The notes below the pieces were generated by a model. It was not told the origin of the DNA and ran no database searches. It saw only the letters and a list, made by a program, of their open reading frames with translations. 64,000 nucleotides of DNA. Origin: Symsagittifera roscoffensis. Taxonomy: Eukaryota > Xenacoelomorpha > Acoela > Convolutidae. The translations under genes were made by a program, and so were the position numbers. Where the stretch lies: assembly GCF_963678635.1 (NCBI RefSeq), contig NC_087063.1, forward strand, positions 68,178,727 through 68,242,726, written 5' to 3'. Below, piece after piece: positions 41,601 through 54,735 of this stretch; the stretch's first letter is position 1, and each line of letters starts with the position of its first letter.

Positions 41601-44600
41601 TGGACAAAGAAACGTACGACAGTCTTCCACTCACGAGATGGCTGGACAAATCAGGCAAACCGATGGAAGATCATCAGCCTAAAGAACCTCCAGAGAAGAC
41701 CATCTTGAAGAAGAGCAAGAGGATTCCGATAGAGATAATACTCAAGTCGAAGATCGTGAAGGAGACGCTCAAGGCAAAAGGCTCTGATCTTAACCAGGTA
41801 GAAGCAGGAACTGCACAGATAGATGATGACTTAATGAGGTTGCTCGAGAAACTATCAGATGATAAGCCCGTGATCCAGGAGAAGGGTCAAGAGGAACCGG
41901 AAGTCACTATACTTCGGAGAAAAGAGACAGTGAATGATACTGACTCATCAAGAGGAAGCGTCACTGACAGCAAAGATGTCGTGCGGTCACTAGTTGACAA
42001 AATCCCCGAAAACATTCTGGAGCAGACCAAGGTTAGGAAAAAGAAAGTGACGTTCAAAGAAGATACTGAACACCTGGGAGCGTGAAGGATTGGATGAAGA
42101 CTCGGACGAGAGCAGCGAAAACCAAGACAGTCTGTGCATGATATTGGCGGAAGAGAAGACAAGGCACCACGACAGGGAGTTACAGACGGATCCATCTTCA
42201 GGAACGTACAATCTAGACATACAGGAGCTACGAGGTGATGAGGAACTTGAGAAAATTGCGGTTTCAAGGAAGCCATTCAGGGAACTATCATGCAACTCAA
42301 ACGTCAGAACGAATCTGGTGCCAGAAGATGATATGAAAATCGTGAAAAGGATGATATGCGTGAAGCTGAGTGATGACATCCACAACCCTGGTGAGATGAA
42401 TGGACAGATCATGGCGCTAAAGGAGCATGTCAAGGCGAGATACAGGCTGTCAGACCTAATAAGAGCCCAAAAGAATGACAAAATGACAAATAACCTCTCC
42501 AAATGGATCCAGTCGGGGGTCAAGGAGAAGGGGGAACTCGAGGAAGACAGCTACAAGATCTTGAGCCAGTTCTACAAAGAAAAGAAAGACTTACTCTATC
42601 ACACAGCTGATGGGGTGGTAGCATGCAAGAGGAAAGATGAAGAGAAGATATTACACAAACACAACCTCATCATACTACCACAATTGTATCAAACGGAGGT
42701 GCTTTTCAGATCGCACGACCAGATGGGGCACCAGGGGATAGACAAAGTACAACAAAGGATACTTCACAGGTTTGATTGCCCAGGGATGAGAGAAGCTTGC
42801 GAGAGATGGGTGAATGCCTGCCTGGCATGCCTCCAGGTGAAGGACCCAAGGAAGATGAAGTTTCCTCTCAAGTCCGTCGAGAGCTCAGAGTTCAATGAAG
42901 TGGTGCAGATGGACCATCAAAAAATCTGCATGACGGAGTCGGGATGTAACCAGATATTGGTTATAATAGATCACTTCACAAAGTTGGCGGAAGCGGTTCC
43001 GTGCCAGACAGCCTCGGCCGAAGAGACATGTGATCATCTGATAACGCATTGGATATCGCGGTATGGTTGTCCAATGACTTTCCAGTCGGACAACGGCAAA
43101 GCTTTTGTGGGGGACTTGACAAAAGAATTGATGAGGAGATCGCACATTGCTCAAGCACACTCGACAACCTACCATCCACAGACCAACGGGTTGGTAGAGA
43201 GACAGAGAGAAACATGTTAAGGGTGTACTGCTCAAGATACATGACGGATTGGGATAAATACCTGCCACAGGTAGTAGGGGCCTACAACAGTACACAGCAC
43301 TCAACGACGGGCATCAGTCCCTTCATGATGCTGAAGGGCAGGGAGAGAGCAATGCCTCTGACATTCTTTTACCCGGAATACGAAGGGAAAAGGACGTCGC
43401 CTCAGGCGTACGTGAAAGAAGCGATCAAAAGACAACAGGAGTTAAACGAGCTATGCAGGAGGAACACCGCGCAAGCGCAAATGAGGCAACGCAGAAAATA
43501 TGACGAAAAAATATTACAAGCAAAGCCATATGAAGTGGGCCAATATGTGTGGGTCTTCCAAAATGTCATACCGCCCAAGGGAACAAAGAAACTACTCAAG
43601 AAGTGGAGGGGACCATTCATGATAACGGAAGTCCATCAACAAGGACGGTTTTATCGCTTGAGTACTGGGCGAGCGGCACATTATGAAAATCTGAAGCCTC
43701 ACGTCCCGTCCCCGGAGGATTGGTGCATACCGAAGGACATGGAGGGTCTTGAGTACCTGGTGGTAGAGCCAGCGTGCGAAGTGAATGAAAAAGGCACCAG
43801 AGAGAAGAATGATGGTAATGAGAACTTGAGTTTGGACGACAATGAGAAGATAGAAGTGGAGTCTGGAGCAGGATCATTTGTAGAAGAAGACTGGAACGAC
43901 CTGGAGCAAGATGAGGTGCCAAAGTGGATGGAGCCAGATCGACCAATACCACCGGAAACCAGGACTGGCAATCGTAAACGGACCGGCATGAGGTACAACA
44001 GGTACGGGGATGACTTCTTGATCGATAAGATACAGCCAGACAAATTGGGCGAGGAACTACTGAGTGCAGGCGAACTGGAAGCCGGAGAGGAATGGCAGGT
44101 CATTGACGATGGTGGACACTATCCGCAGGAAGACTACTCGACGCCAGAATTGGAGACGGATCTCGAACAGAGTGAGATAGAGAGGAGGGAGAACACGAAC
44201 TTCAGGATACTAGAGTGGATGCGCGATGTCAAAGACGAGAGCCGCGAAGGACAAAGCATTCAACAAGTCGACGTATCATCAGCAAATTATATGAAGACAG
44301 ATGACCCTCTTTTCGGATGGACGGCAACAGATAGGCCACTGGACATTCCTCCGGACAATTCAGACCCGACAACATCGACGGGGACGTCGATAAATATTTT
44401 TGTCCGGGGAGTGGGGGTAGGACTTAACCACACCGAAAATTTGATGATAAAGAAGCTCAAGGAAGTGAGAGAAACAAGCGAATTGGAACTGGAAGAAGAA
44501 GAGCCAGAGTCTACCAAAGGCCGGAATTTCAAAACGAAATTTGAAATACCCAATGAGTACTCGGAGAACATCATGATAACGGATAGCGACTTCATCCTGT

Positions 44601-45015
44601 CAAACAGGACTAGCGCGATCTGCATCACGGCGGACATGAGTTTCAAATCAAGATTGGAAGCTGACTTCAAAAGAGAGTACCAGAATGTAGAGTTTCTGTT
44701 CAGACAGAGACCAGGATTGGGAGGGATGGCAGCGCTTCCACCATCAGTAGCACAAGTCCCGGCAAATATCTGTGCTTCCTAGTAACGAGGGTCAATGACA
44801 GGAACACAATTGATCCCGAACACGTGATGTTGGCACTAACAAGACTACGAGACTTCATGATTGAAAGAGGAATAGTGGAGGTCTCAATGCCGGTGTATGA
44901 CCCAAACAGGGGCAAACTGAGCTCGAGGGAATTGTACGCTACCCTACATGTAGTCTTCGCGGAAACTGAGATAATGGTGTATCTGCACAAGAAATACTAC
45001 TTGAGCATCGCCTGA
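38671..45015 (+). pseudogene. Pol of element C, with stops and frameshifts
   Basis: Protease (DTGA, Asp990 in the numbering from 36295), reverse transcriptase (YVDD at 1476-1479), RNase H, linker, integrase, GPF module and macrodomain-like C terminus are all recognisable. Lesions by comparison with A and B: TAA at 40429-40431 just before the reverse transcriptase core; a 4-bp duplication near 41386 in RNase H; a deletion of about 77 bp ending near 42074 that removes two PPT-like copies; a deletion of about 10 bp near 43210, just after the integrase glutamate; and a 1-bp deletion near 44767 within the macrodomain. The final frame ends at TGA 45013-45015. Confidence 0.9.
44397..44417 (+). promoter_or_regulatory. 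Candidate internal polypurine tract, element C
   Basis: A T-run and GTCCGGGGAGTGGGGG at the same place in the frame as in element B (21320-21340). It is the only full-strength copy left in C, because the linker copies are deleted and the terminal copy is changed to GTCCGGGTAG (53839-53848). Confidence 0.5.
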
Positions 45016-45510
45016 GTTGGGGACACGGGGTATCGAGTTGGGCGTGAGGGAGGAGTCTTGAGTTAGGTACTGGGGTGCGGCACAGGTAAAGGGATCTTAA
45101 GACGTGATTGGCATGACAATTGAATTTTAAAAAAGAATTAACGGTGCTAAAACATAAAATGAATCTGCATGCTTCCAAGGAAATTCCAATTGAATTGTTT
45201 TAAGAAGAATGAAAATGATAAGATTTTAACCATACTGGTAAAAGGGGGGTCTCTAGGTTAGGAACATGACATGTTAAGTCTTAATATGGTTTCTGTTTTC
45301 AGATCAAGTTTGAAAAACAAAGTTGAAAATCCAACTATACTCAAGCGAGAGACAGAAAGAGAAATCTTGATTGAACTCGCCATAAACGACACCTGCAGCA
45401 AGTATTTGCAAGGGAACATTTCTAGAGAATTCTTGAGTTGGTTAATTCTTGAGCCGGTAAGGTAATTCTTGAGCTGGTTAATACTCGAATACATCCCGAA
45501 GTCACAGAGA
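45016..45510 (+). other. Gap between Gag-Pol and third frame, element C
   Basis: About 0.5 kb without a gene. TTTCTGTTTTCAG ends at 45302 and closely fits the nematode 3' splice consensus. It is well placed to create a spliced mRNA for the third frame. Two near-identical 20-30 bp units with TTCTTGAG(T/C) sit at 45430-45480. Confidence 0.45.
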
Positions 45511-48500
45511 ATGGCAGACAGGTTCTGGAAATCCATGCCCGCGGCCCTAAAGAAGCCTACTCTCGATGAGCTATAGAGACGCCTGAGAGACCTGGATTAT
45601 ACCCGAATAGACGAGAGAATGGCGGTAATGCTGAATGCCATCCTCCAATTGGAAGAACAGGGTGAGTGCAGGGAGTCTGCGACGGAGGCTGTCTTGATGA
45701 TCGGCTAAACCACCGAGGGAATATCAAATCAGGAACAGACCAGATGGTTGTCTTGGAATGTGGATGGAGGAGTAAGGGGTTTTGATTTGGCAAGAAATTC
45801 TGGCCTGAGTAACAACACCGAATATGGCGCAGGAGAATTCCCACTACCAACTAGGCCATCAGCAAGATCCACAGGCCAGAGCTCGAGTAAGGTGCTATCG
45901 ATGACGCGAGCACAACAGACGACTGAGGCATATCCGGATCTTGGTGTTCTAAAGAAAGAGCTCGAGAAGACGCAGAAGGAAAGGAATAAGGCGAACCTCG
46001 ATCGGGATCAGGCAAAGCTGGATCGGGAGAAGGTTCAGCTGGAGAGGGACCAGGCGGTCAACGAACGAGATCAGACTCTGAGGTTGCTTGAGATGCTAAA
46101 AGCTGAACATCAGCAGGAACTAAGGGTGCGGGAGAACGCCGCGAATCGTGATCAACTGAAGTCGGAGTTGGAGAGAATAGAACAACGACAATGCGAGCTT
46201 GATGCACAGAAGGGAGCCAAGCCAAAAGAGCGAGTAGTTACCAGCTCGAGGCCAGAGTCACGCATGGAGGTGGATGAAGCCCCCAGGGCAAGAGGATGGT
46301 TCAACCTTGACCGCGAGGCCCGAGAACACATGAGTGGAGGGTTGGAAGTCTGGATACCGAATGAAGCAACGTCTTCCTTGCGTAGCTTAGAGACGCAACC
46401 CGTACGCCCACTGATGGATGTGGTGCTGCCGGGATATACCCCAACCTCGACCTCAAGTGACAGTCAGGTGAGCGGCGGCTCATCGCGTCTGAAAGAGCTG
46501 GGCGAGAAATTGCGGCAGAAAAGTCGTGAAAGTTCGGCAAGACCGGAGCTTCCCCCAACTTGGAGGGAACAGCCGGTCAGGAGCGTCGTGATCTCGAGTT
46601 ATAAGAAAAACACAGAGAAGAGGTACCACAGGCACAATCGGCTGGATTGGAATGCGGAACAGAAAGCCAGGAGGGACTACTTTCATGATGCAGCCTGAGT
46701 GGAATATCTTGCGCCACCCCGTGTGCCAGAAGGCGCGGTCCACCTAATCATAGGGGACAGCCTGGTGCGGGTGTTGACTCGGATCCAGTCGCACTGGCAG
46801 ACAGGAATCTTGAGTTTCGCTGGAGCTGCCACACCACAGATCTTGGCAACGCTTGAGATACTAGGGATGACTAAAGTGTACACGGTGACCCTGATGATCG
46901 GGACGAATGATGTGTCAAGGGGAGAAGCGAGGAAAATAACAAGGCTGCACGACAAGATGAGCTGCCTTCTTGAGGAGCTGAGGATCCAGATGGACCCCAT
47001 CCTGTTGACAGTATGTACTCTCCCTTATAATATGAAGTTCGATCAGCACGCCTTGGAGATGAACGAGAAGGTGCGGAGCCTAAACAGGGTGATCCGAGAA
47101 ATCCACCGGAAGAGTGTGCTCCCTGTCGGACTGTTAGACGTGGCGGAGCGCATGGAGCAAGCGGGATTCCCTGAGGACACCTCCAATGATGGAATCCACT
47201 TCGATAGACCGAGGGGAGCAGAGTGGCTGAATGACGTCTTTCAAGGACACATAAATACGCTAGAGGCGGATCTGCTAGAGACGGCCCTATTCACATTAGG
47301 GCCACCTCCGAACCCACCATTCCTTGCCTCGAGGGCCTTGTCTGGTCGCTTAGGACCGAGGGTCGACACTAGAGACAGCTCGAGGAGCGACCAAGCCAGA
47401 TTGCCGAGTGCCACGCCAATGGAGTCTGAGGAGGTGACGTCATCAACGCCTCCAGGCTCGGCAATATCCTCAGTGGTAGTGGCAGAAAGCAAGCGGGAAA
47501 AGAGGCCTATGGAGACCGCTCGCTTGAGATATCCAGAGAAGGTGAAAGGACTGGACCTAGAGGGTTTGGAATGCAGGCGAGAATTGGCGGAGACTCTGGG
47601 TATTGAACGAGTGACGCACGAAGACTTAAACAGACATCATTGCGTGGACTGGTTAAAAGTCATGAGGCGCACTTCTCGAGAAGAAAACTGATGGAGACCG
47701 CGGACCTGACCGGAATTCCCACGAAAGCGATCATGGGACCCATCAACTACAGACCTCTCAAGCTGTTGGGGAGTCCTGGACTCATAGCAGAACCCCCCAA
47801 ACACCGAACGAGCATCAACAGGATCAGGTTGGCGACCCCGGCACAGTTGAGGGTGGTGGACAAGCTGAATCCGGGGGGAATGGAATTGCCTGATGCCGCT
47901 TACGAAGGCTCGAAATTGGCGGAAGATCCCAGGTACGGGAAGCCCTGTGGGAGCACCCAGCTGGCCAAAACCTTGGCAGTTTATGATAGAGCAGATCCAG
48001 CTGCTGCGAGGGTAGTCATTGTGGCGGGATCAGACTTCGAAGGAACGTCTCCTAAGTTGTTCTGGCCGGAGACTCTGATATACTCTTTGCCAGGAGCCGA
48101 ACTAAACCAGATGTCCAGCCGAACTAAACCACAGCGACTATCTTTGGAGCCTTCGTGCAGGAGATACTGGGCATGCCCATCAGCCTGCTCTTGGCTTTAT
48201 ATCTGGTCTACCTAAGATATTTGTTCAACCTGGGTCCAGCGTACATGTTTACTCGAGGAGTAGAGACACTTCGGGTTGATGGGTATCTGGCACTAGTACT
48301 CTTGACCCCTGGGGAATTGGTGTCGTTTCATCGATTGATGGAATATGGGGAGCCCCTGTCAATGGGGAAAGTCCACTCGAGCATCGAAACCTACTCCTAC
48401 AAGTGTGCCGCGGGGTTGAAGACGTTGTTAGTGCAATACCTCATGATGCAGAATCGGCACATGACGGGTGAAGAGAAGAACCCAAAATCGAGAGAAGAAT

Positions 48501-51500
48501 GGAAGAAGATGAATGGAGGGATACCTCTGTTGACGGACCTGTGCCTGGCAATGAGGTCGGACCCGATGGGGATAATCCGGGGTCTAGAGGAGGTGGTAAC
48601 CTGCATTTACGGTCCAGCAGTAACGTACGCATTCCCATATCCCCTGGTAACAACGTATCGTTACTCTGTGACGCACTTGAGTCTTATCAGCGTACTGGAT
48701 GGGACGGCGCTCAATTGGTGTCAGCAGGAGCTGCTCAGGGCACAAATGAGCAATACGGTACTCTTTGGAAAAGTGAAAGATGCCGAGTTGATAGTGTGCA
48801 ACTTCAGGGGACAGATGCAATGTAGAATGGGAGGCAAACGCGAGGGCCCTATCGAGACATATCCCAAGTTCTGGAACTTGAACCCACTGACAGCAGACGG
48901 ACGAGAGATCTTGAGGACTCCTGCTTGGAAAGAAAGCTTTGCACTGGTTAAGAGGGAGCTGGAGGCCATAATGGAGAAAGAAATCCTGCCAGCCATCATA
49001 CCTGAGTTCCCTATAGTTAGGAGGATGACCTTGGGAATGAACAGCCCCTTGGTAGTTCCATCCATAATGGCGAGGATGACAACGGAGGAAATGCAGAAGT
49101 ACTTCACTGATGGCTGGGACCCCCTGTTCGTCGGCTATACGGCGGCGGTTTACTTCCACACTAGCGAGGCGAAAGTAAATTCGTGGACGACGCATGCAAA
49201 AAAGATGAGAGGCTCGCTACCCCCCGGATATGAGGTGCGAAAGGTCTTGAGAGCTCTTGAGCAGGAGGGAATTGAGAATATGCTGCCAATATGGGATGAT
49301 GGCAGGATGATCATGATGGAGGGGCATGTTGCGTTGGTGGACGACATGAAATTCGCAACAAGAAAATATAGGGCACCCTATGGCTTAGAACAGGTGGAAA
49401 TGAGACAGGAGGGAAAAGAACTGGATGCTGCAGGTCAACTGTACGTGGCCCTGACGGAGTATAAGAGATTGGATCCGGCGACACCATCACCACTGTCAGT
49501 GGATACACCTGGAGACAAGAGGAGTGGACCCGTGGAGGACCGGTTCAAAAGAATTCTCGAGAGAAGAAGGAATGAGTCAGAAGAAGAGAGTATGGATGAA
49601 ACTCTCAGCGAAGCCGGTGAGGACATGGAGGTGGGGAATACGCCTGAACTGAGACCATCAGGGGAGTAGCTCACCACTCAAGAGCTGTTGAAAGACTTGA
49701 GCGAGGAAAATTGGGCAGATACTGCCACTCCACCTCTGACCCCGTCTCCTCGGAAGAATCTGGAATTGCCATTGGCGAGCGAGACCTCCAATATAGGGAT
49801 GATACTCTTGAGCTCGGAGGAAAGGGAAAAGAATACTTTCGAAGGAAATAGGGACATGTTCTTGGGGTCTCTGAAGGACGATGCTTGGCAGGAGTTCTTG
49901 AAGGAATTCAATCAAGAAGTGGGCAGCGAGACGACGCTGGACAAATTCAAGGAGGAACTGCGGGACACAGTTGTGAAGTTTGGAGAACCGCTTCTGATAG
50001 GAACGGGCCTGGATGAGAAGGCGAGAAAAGAGCTGCTGAACAAGCTGATAGAGCTGAGGAATTCACGATCGAAGACTAGAGAAGAAAAATGTGAAGACAG
50101 CTCTACTCTGAAACAAAAAACTGTAGATAAAATAGTTGATGATTCAAAAGGGGATAAGGTTGGGACTAGTAATATGATTAAAAGTACTAATATCCTTAAG
50201 GCTCGAGCAGGGGGGAGGCAAGAGTTGGAAGGGTTGGAGGTAGACAGAGAGGTCGAATCAGTGATGATAACCACAACACCCTCAAGCAGAGAGGTGAAAA
50301 CTCGCAAGAGGAAGAGAGAAGTGGAGGGATTGGGTAGTCCTTCAGTGGATGCTGTCTCGGAAGGAAACTTGAGAGAAACGGCGCCCATGGTTTTGGCTCG
50401 ATGCAAGACGGCGGCATACAAGAGCAACACGGAGCTCAGAAGACCACTCGAAGTAGAGAGGGAAATAGAGGCTTCCACCAGTTCGACATCGGAGGAAGAC
50501 TTCAAGCCCCAGAAGGTAAACGTGAAGAGAGGTTCAACGAACGGGCAGGCATGGGAAGTGGATGTCGGCAAGGAGTGGGTCTCGAAGGCACACCAGGCCA
50601 CGGGGAAGCAAGTGACGAGTGATCCACTGGAGAGGAACAAAACGAGGAACACCTCCCAGACATGGTGGGTGGCCCTCGAGACATTGAAGGAAATGGAAGA
50701 CTGCTTGAAGAAGTTGGACAGTGGAGTGGCTCGCAAACGACGCAATTGGGCCACCCAGCAAAAGGCTGAGGTTAACAAGATAGAATTGGCGAATCAGCTG
50801 AAGAGGTCCTGGCAGAACTTGTTGAAGGATCATTTCGAAGAGGCAATGAGGACATCCTCATCAGCACTGCCATTGATGGCGAATCCCTTCGTTAGAACCG
50901 CAGGACAATTGATGTTCACCTGGAGTCTGGTGGGAATAGAGTTGGAGACATTGACCTCGTATGACAGGCTGAAGTTGGGAGGCAAGAAGCTAGATGTGTA
51001 TCAAGCACTGATGCAACACGTGGCCAGGGATAATTCAGGCTTGAGCCTGGCTAGGAGGAAGGATGCCACATGTTTCTTGAGATGGATAATGTCAATGATG
51101 TCTGACAGCACCATCTTGGCATGCCACCAAAGAGCAAGCGGAAGTAAAACCGTGGAAAAAAGAGTCTCAACGATCATCTTAAACGTGTATCAGAGTACTG
51201 GTATAGAAAAAGAAGATGGTTCCAGACTATCCCTAGAGAACCACAGAAAGCTAGACGAGGTACGGAGGTTTTATAACAAGAAGTTTGAAGAAGAACATGA
51301 TGTTCACCGTAACCTGGCCTCGTCAGAGCAGTACTCGAGACTCAGCGAGAAGGGGGAATACCAATACGTATCAGGAGTGATGAGAATAGCCTACAACCCC
51401 TTCTTAGACTCAGAAACTGGATGCGCTCACAGGAACCACGAGGTAGCGGAGCTACTGAAGTTTTGGACAGAAAGAATAGTGGAAATAGACGCGGTGGAGA

Positions 51501-53422
51501 AAGAGAGGCCGAGCCTGGGCCTGATTCTTGAGAAAACACCAGAAGTGGTGAGCGTACCGTGCTCGAACAAGAGAGTTGAAGTGAACATGGGTGATGGCAA
51601 TGGCTTGTTGATCATGAACTTGGGAGTGGTATGGAAGTTACTAAGACCCTCCTGGTGTCCACATCCCCATGCGAGTCTGATCGAGGAAACCACCGAGCGA
51701 GTGAGGTTAGCCCCAACGGAAGATGAAGATTTGGCAAAGTTGAGTGTGGTGCACAAACTAATCTTACCTCAGATGCAGGAGTCAGGAGAAAAAACGAACA
51801 ATCTCGGGTCAGCAAAGAAGATGGAGCCGGGCAGCTGTCTGGATTCGACATGTGGGAATGGAGAGCACACCTGCGATGGACGATCATGTGTCAGGATACT
51901 GTCCTTTCAAAAAGAAGATCTGGTTACTTGGTTCGAAGACATCACGGAAAGGGAGAAAAGTGAAGTGCAAATAGTTGCGGAGTGTTACGCGAGAACTACG
52001 GTGAATATAGCGACAGCTCTCGGATTCTTCTCGAGAATGTGTAGTCTGCAGTCACTGGAGAGGCTAGAGTCTGAACACCATTTAGTGACGGCGTTGAGCG
52101 TAGAATCATGGCCTGGGGTGTTGCAGGTGACTCAAAAACACATCCGGAGCTGGAAGGTTGGTCTCGAGGCGGAAATGGGGTTTCCCATGAGCGAAGCTTA
52201 TGGCCTGCCATTGAACGCAAAATCCCTGATAGGGTCAATGATGGCCAACTTGTGCGGAAGCCACTACCCACTGCACATGACGATGGTGAAAGCATCCAGC
52301 CAGAGAGTATTGGTGGACAAGGCCTTCTCAGTGCCCAAGTGTGTGAGGTTGGCTCGGGTATCGCATCACTCGCACAAGTTGTTGAGGAAGATCAGAGGGA
52401 CAGTACCGAAAGGGTTGAGAGATGACTTGAGTGAAATCTGGGTAGAAGAGCTTTTGAAGTTGGAAAGCGAGAACACAAGCGATCACGAGAGACAAAACGT
52501 GATCGGAAAACCTGTGGGGTGTGCTCCAAACCTGGAAGAGAACGACACGATGCATGAGAAAATGATGGAGCTTGAGCCTCTCTTGGAAGCCTCGGGAGAG
52601 CGTAACCTCAGGAGCTTTGAGATCACCCATGGAGAATACCCATGCCACTGTTTGGCACAAACGGTGTGGTATCCAGATCACAAGAACCTTTGCCTGGTGT
52701 GGGATATAGAACAAATTCGGTCGATCGGACTACCGGATCACCGGCAGAAGGTGACGCTCTTAGTAGTGAGTACGATGCTGGCTCTGAGATGGATAGAAGA
52801 GAATATAACGAAGTATCGGGAAGCGACAATACCAACGGCTGAATCAATATATGCGATAGACTACAGCAGGAGACTCGAGTTGTTTGAGACTGCGTGCAAA
52901 GTATTCGCCATACCAACGGAAGTCAGACACGTATGGAGCCGTTTGAGGTACTTTCCATGGTTTCGGGCGACGCTGACGTCTTGGTTGTACATGACAACGA
53001 AAGATCACATGAGAAAGCATCAAAAGGAGTATCGACAGTTCCAGGCCGAGATTGGGCCGGAAGCTTTCAAGAGACCCCTGTTAACCCATCGAAATGCGAT
53101 CACGACAGGATGGAAGAGAGTGGGTAAAATGTCTAGAGACAATACCAAAGCGAGGGAATCAATACTAGAGGAAGACTTGGCGAAGAACGTGAGCTTGAGC
53201 CTGCACAACTCCATTTGTTTGAACCGGGAATCTAGGGTGAAGGCACTACCCAACCAGGCGAAGAGGTTGCAGGAGCAAAGAGAATGGATGCGATCCTATG
53301 AACAGCTGAAGGCTTGGGAGGAGATCGTGATTAGCTCCGATGATGAAGAAGAACTGTTGAGACAGTTTGCCGTATCTAGTACTTCAGGGAGCGGCACCTC
53401 CAAGGCGAAGAGTGCGAAATGA
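45511..53422 (+). pseudogene. Third reading frame of element C (decayed)
   Basis: The likely start is ATG 45511. Stops lie at 45574 (TAG), 45706 (TAA), 46696 (TGA) and 49667 (TAG), with frame changes near 47670 and 48115. A coiled coil is at about 45950-46210. The first SGNH domain keeps GDS, GTND and DGIH (about 46740-47215). The second SGNH-like unit starts (GSD near 48030) but most of it is lost in a deletion of about 1 kb near 48115. The last 1,244 codons (49688-53422) are open and include a Cys-rich CLDSTCGNGEHTCDGRSC segment near 51837-51890, which is absent from the deleted B copy. The original protein would be about 3,000 residues. Confidence 0.88.
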
Positions 53423-53848
53423 GCGGATGGTTCGAATGGATCTTGAGTCTTGAGAGGGAAGGGGGGCTTGAGTGTGGATCCGGGTGAAACCTGGGTTCAC
53501 GAAAAAGAAATTTTAACGAAACAGATATTGTTATTAATATGCTATATCTATTATATAAATTGAAATGCTGCATGACAATTTCCTAATTGAATGGGACAAA
53601 AGAAATTTTAAATAATTGGCTTGAAAAGCGAGAATTCAAGGGTGCAGGTGTGTGCAGATTTTGATTGCTGTTTAGCGATAGTGTGAAAATTTTACATGGC
53701 TGTGAATTTTGGGGTGTAGATAAGCTTAAGTCTGCTGCAAACTTCTGTAAATGACCACTGGCACTGTACCTTGAGCAACACTCGGTTTTCGGGGACTCAC
53801 TGGCAGACGACAGCACGCGATGAGGACATCGATCTCGAGTCCGGGTAG
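53423..53848 (+). other. 3' untranslated stretch and terminal tract of element C
   Basis: No gene. A purine-rich GAGAGGGAAGGGGGGCTTGAG-like run lies at 53453-53472, and a weak tract GTCCGGGTAG (53839-53848) abuts the 3' LTR at the position where B and D have GTCCGGGGAGTA. Confidence 0.5.
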
Positions 53849-54735
53849 TGTGTGCCAGTCGGTCATATTTGGAAGTTTGACCTTGAGATAAGCAAAAAAC
53901 ACTTGATTTTGGAGTGAAATTTAATTTTTCAAAAATTCGAATGGAGCCTGTCATGCACGATTTTCTCCCGATAACTGAAAACCGAAAAAGAGAAATCAGA
54001 ACGATCGAATAACAATCGCGGGAAAGTTGTCAGATAAAAACAAGTGGGAAATTGCTATTCGTAATTTCCATCATAGTGAACAAGAGTAGAGCTGTCCTAT
54101 CTGAAATAGAAGACAGAGTATTCCCGAGAGAGCAATTATTCGAACTGGACCAGAGTGAACCTTCGACGGAAAGGTGGACAGCTTGAGTGTCCCAATGGTT
54201 CACATAAAACTTCATTCTAGAGTTCAAACTTACCTCTGCCATTCAAACTGACAAACATTGAACTTATCTAGTTATCTTAGTTAATTCTAGAGTTGCTCAC
54301 CCATTTAATTACCTCCTGTGCTTGAGCGCATCAGCATGTGAGTCCTTAATTTAAATTTCTAGAGTGTGTTTTATGATTGTTATGTTGAGGTAAGGCGAGT
54401 TTTAGGTTGATCCATCTGAAATGGATCAAAGTTCCACTGTCTAATAAAAAGTAACTTAACGGATTGTTCCGACCCGGTTTTTAACGGCGTTCATGTATTT
54501 TGGGTATCTAGAGACCTAAGTATGGGGACGTTCTTAATTCTAGAGTGGGGGGATGTTTTAGTAGTAGCCTTTAAGCTGTAACGGGTCGTAGTCTCATGTC
54601 ACAAACGAACCAAATTGGCTCCGACTGATTTGAGGTAGAAAAACACAAGAGATAGTGTCCCTGACTCTTGAGCCAATGGTTATAGGGCCTATTTTTCTTA
54701 AGCCTCATGTGTGACTACAGTAGACGAATGTTACA
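53849..54735 (+). repeat. 3' LTR of element C
   Basis: An 887-bp copy of the 5' LTR. The GATCCAT/ATGGATC hairpin (54409-54427) is perfect here and AATAAA lies at 54443-54448. It ends GTTACA at 54735. Confidence 0.94.

Larger units (their letters stand above)
32889..54735 (+). mobile_element. Element C: full-length giant Ty3/Gypsy-type retrotransposon, coding-defective
   Basis: About 21.8 kb between two LTRs (32889-33772 and 53849-54735). The order is leader, Gag-Pol, third frame, 3' untranslated stretch. It is the same family as A. No matching target-site duplication is visible: the 5' flank ends ATCAA and the 3' flank begins CAAAA. Gag-Pol has two in-frame stops and four frame changes. The third frame has several more stops and shifts and a deletion of about 1 kb. 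Yet the two LTRs look very similar. Confidence 0.93.
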
